DNA from: Marinobacter sp. es.048
GTDB taxonomy: Bacteria; Pseudomonadota; Gammaproteobacteria; Pseudomonadales; Oleiphilaceae
Length of the DNA stretch: 64,000 nt
NCBI RefSeq assembly: GCF_900188435.1
Contig: NZ_FYFA01000002.1
Coordinates: 558,001-622,000 of the forward strand
Reading direction: 5' to 3'
The notes below the pieces were generated by a model, which worked only from the letters and a program-made list of their open reading frames with translations, was not told the DNA's origin and did not search any database. The number at the start of each line of letters is the position of its first letter. Within the stretch, counting starts at the first letter, position 1. Shown one piece after another: positions 63,275 through 64,000 of the stretch. Made by a program: the position numbers and the translations under genes.

Positions 63275-63811
63275 ATGGCATCCCTGCAGGATCAATTGCT
63301 GAAAGCCGGCCTTGCCGACGAGAAAAAGGCCAAGGCCATTCGCAGCGAAAAACGCAAGAAGAGAAAGCAGCAACCCAAGGGCGCTGTCGAGGTTAACGAG
63401 GCCAAGATCCGGGCGCGCGAGGCTCGGGAAGAAAAAGCCGAACGGGATCGGCAGCTGAATCTGGAGCGCCAGCGCGCCGCCGAGAAAAAAGCCATCCACG
63501 CCCAGATCCGTCAGTTGGTGGAGACCAATCGACTGGATCGCAGCCGGGGCGAAACCTCCTACCAGTTTGTCCATGACAAGAAGATCAAGAAGCTTTTCGT
63601 GGACGATACCATGGTCGATCAGCTATCCCGCGGCCGCCTGGCGATTGTTTTCCTGAACGATAACTACGAGATTGTGGCAGAAGGCGTGGCCCGCAAAATC
63701 ATGGAGCGGGATGAAAGCGCCGTGGTGGTACTTCATGATCGCAAGCAGGACGATGCAGGAGAGGATGATCCTTACGCAGGCTACGAAATCCCTGATGATC
63801 TGATGTGGTAA
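63275..63811 (+). CDS. DUF2058 (YaiL-like) protein
   Basis: A 178-residue protein. The first 100 residues are a very basic/acidic long helix (DEKKAKAIRSEKRKKRKQQ, then EREAREEKAERDRQLNLERQ-like repeats), probably coiled coil. The C-terminal domain includes YQFVHDKKIKKLFVDDTMVDQLSRGRLAIVFL. This matches the YaiL/DUF2058 nucleoprotein/polynucleotide-associated family. Function is not established. The start at 63275 follows GGAG. It is divergent from dbpA. Confidence 0.85.
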   Translation: MASLQDQLLKAGLADEKKAKAIRSEKRKKRKQQPKGAVEVNEAKIRAREAREEKAERDRQLNLERQRAAEKKAIHAQIRQLVETNRLDRSRGETSYQFVHDKKIKKLFVDDTMVDQLSRGRLAIVFLNDNYEIVAEGVARKIMERDESAVVVLHDRKQDDAGEDDPYAGYEIPDDLMW

Positions 63812-63946
63812 CGCACTGCTCGCCTGTAGCCCCACGACTTTTGATCCTACATGCAGCCGGGAAATACATAGGTACTACTCATAACCCCAAAACTTCTGAC
63901 TTTGACTATAATCTAGTTATATCCATAGAACAAAAGGGGATTACTT

Positions 63947-64000
63947 ATGAGACTGAAAAATTCATTGAGCTTGATTGCCGGCGCCACGTTGTTGGTGTCT
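63947..64000 (+). CDS. Start of an exported protein (partial)
   Basis: Eighteen codons only: MRLKNSLSLIAGATLLVS, a clear signal-peptide n- and h-region. An AGGGGA ribosome site lies about seven bases upstream. The gene runs off the right edge. An OmpA-type lipoprotein or other envelope protein is possible but cannot be decided. Confidence 0.7.
   Translation, partial: MRLKNSLSLIAGATLLVS

Noticed and set aside
1-64000. CRISPR arrays, rRNA operons and insertion sequences
   Set aside because: No regularly spaced direct repeats, rRNA-like conserved blocks or intact transposase frames were recognised on reading the window; a formal scan was not possible.

Overview
The window looks like chromosomal DNA of a marine gammaproteobacterium, most likely Marinobacter or a close relative. 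The inference rests on the conserved block gyrA-serC-pheA-hisC-tyrA/aroA-cmk-rpsA-ihfB-lapA-lapB-pyrF (pseudomonad-type order with a fused TyrA-AroA), an imuA-imuB-dnaE2 mutagenesis operon, a sodium-dependent oadGAB decarboxylase, moderately high GC and the gene families present. No database search was possible, so the genus is an inference.

Layout. 1-8.3 kb: ybbA/ybbP-type ABC transporter divergent from tesA, a YheT-like hydrolase, tRNA-Asn, M18 aminopeptidase, a small hypothetical, an outer-membrane barrel, rlmKL and rmf. 8.4-17.5 kb: pyrD, a cation efflux protein, a divergent pair of peptide-modification-type genes (RimK-like ATP-grasp versus GNAT/C39-like peptidase), uvrB, aspartate aminotransferase and a second identical tRNA-Asn. 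17.5-18 kb: a repeat-rich spacer. 18-31.5 kb: the long minus-strand housekeeping block from pyrF to gyrA. 31.6-34.4 kb: purU and gamma-glutamyltransferase. 34.4-45 kb: a proteostasis and export region with a YkoF-like protein, an FtsH paralogue, a ZIP transporter, a tandem universal stress protein, a Lon-like protease, a one-ATPase drug-exporter-type ABC system with its membrane fusion protein, and an MFS transporter. 45.5-49 kb: a beta-hydroxyacid dehydrogenase, then a glutamate-cysteine-ligase-like amidoligase overlapping an aspartoacylase-like hydrolase. 49-51.8 kb: a decayed integron, with cassettes on the minus strand (alpha/beta hydrolase, higBA, two small proteins), attC-like folds between them, and a 46-codon internally deleted intI remnant on the opposite strand. 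51.8-58 kb: a YrhK-like protein, phhB and the SOS operon imuA-imuB-dnaE2 behind a perfect LexA box. 58-64 kb: oadGAB, dbpA, a DUF2058 protein and the start of an exported protein.

The most unusual material is non-coding. Two elements (17600-17707 and 57954-58063) share a 54-nt core, 53/54 identical, that can fold into two hairpins. Each core is enclosed by a perfect 27-28 bp stem whose sequence differs between the copies by fully compensated changes. Both lie beside a second palindromic repeat family (GTAGGTCGGATTA...), which also occurs at 5486-5576. The integron relic, the adjacent SOS mutasome, the two amide-ligase/peptidase gene pairs and a cluster of DnaA-box-like sites beside an AT-rich stretch upstream of pyrD are the other leads.
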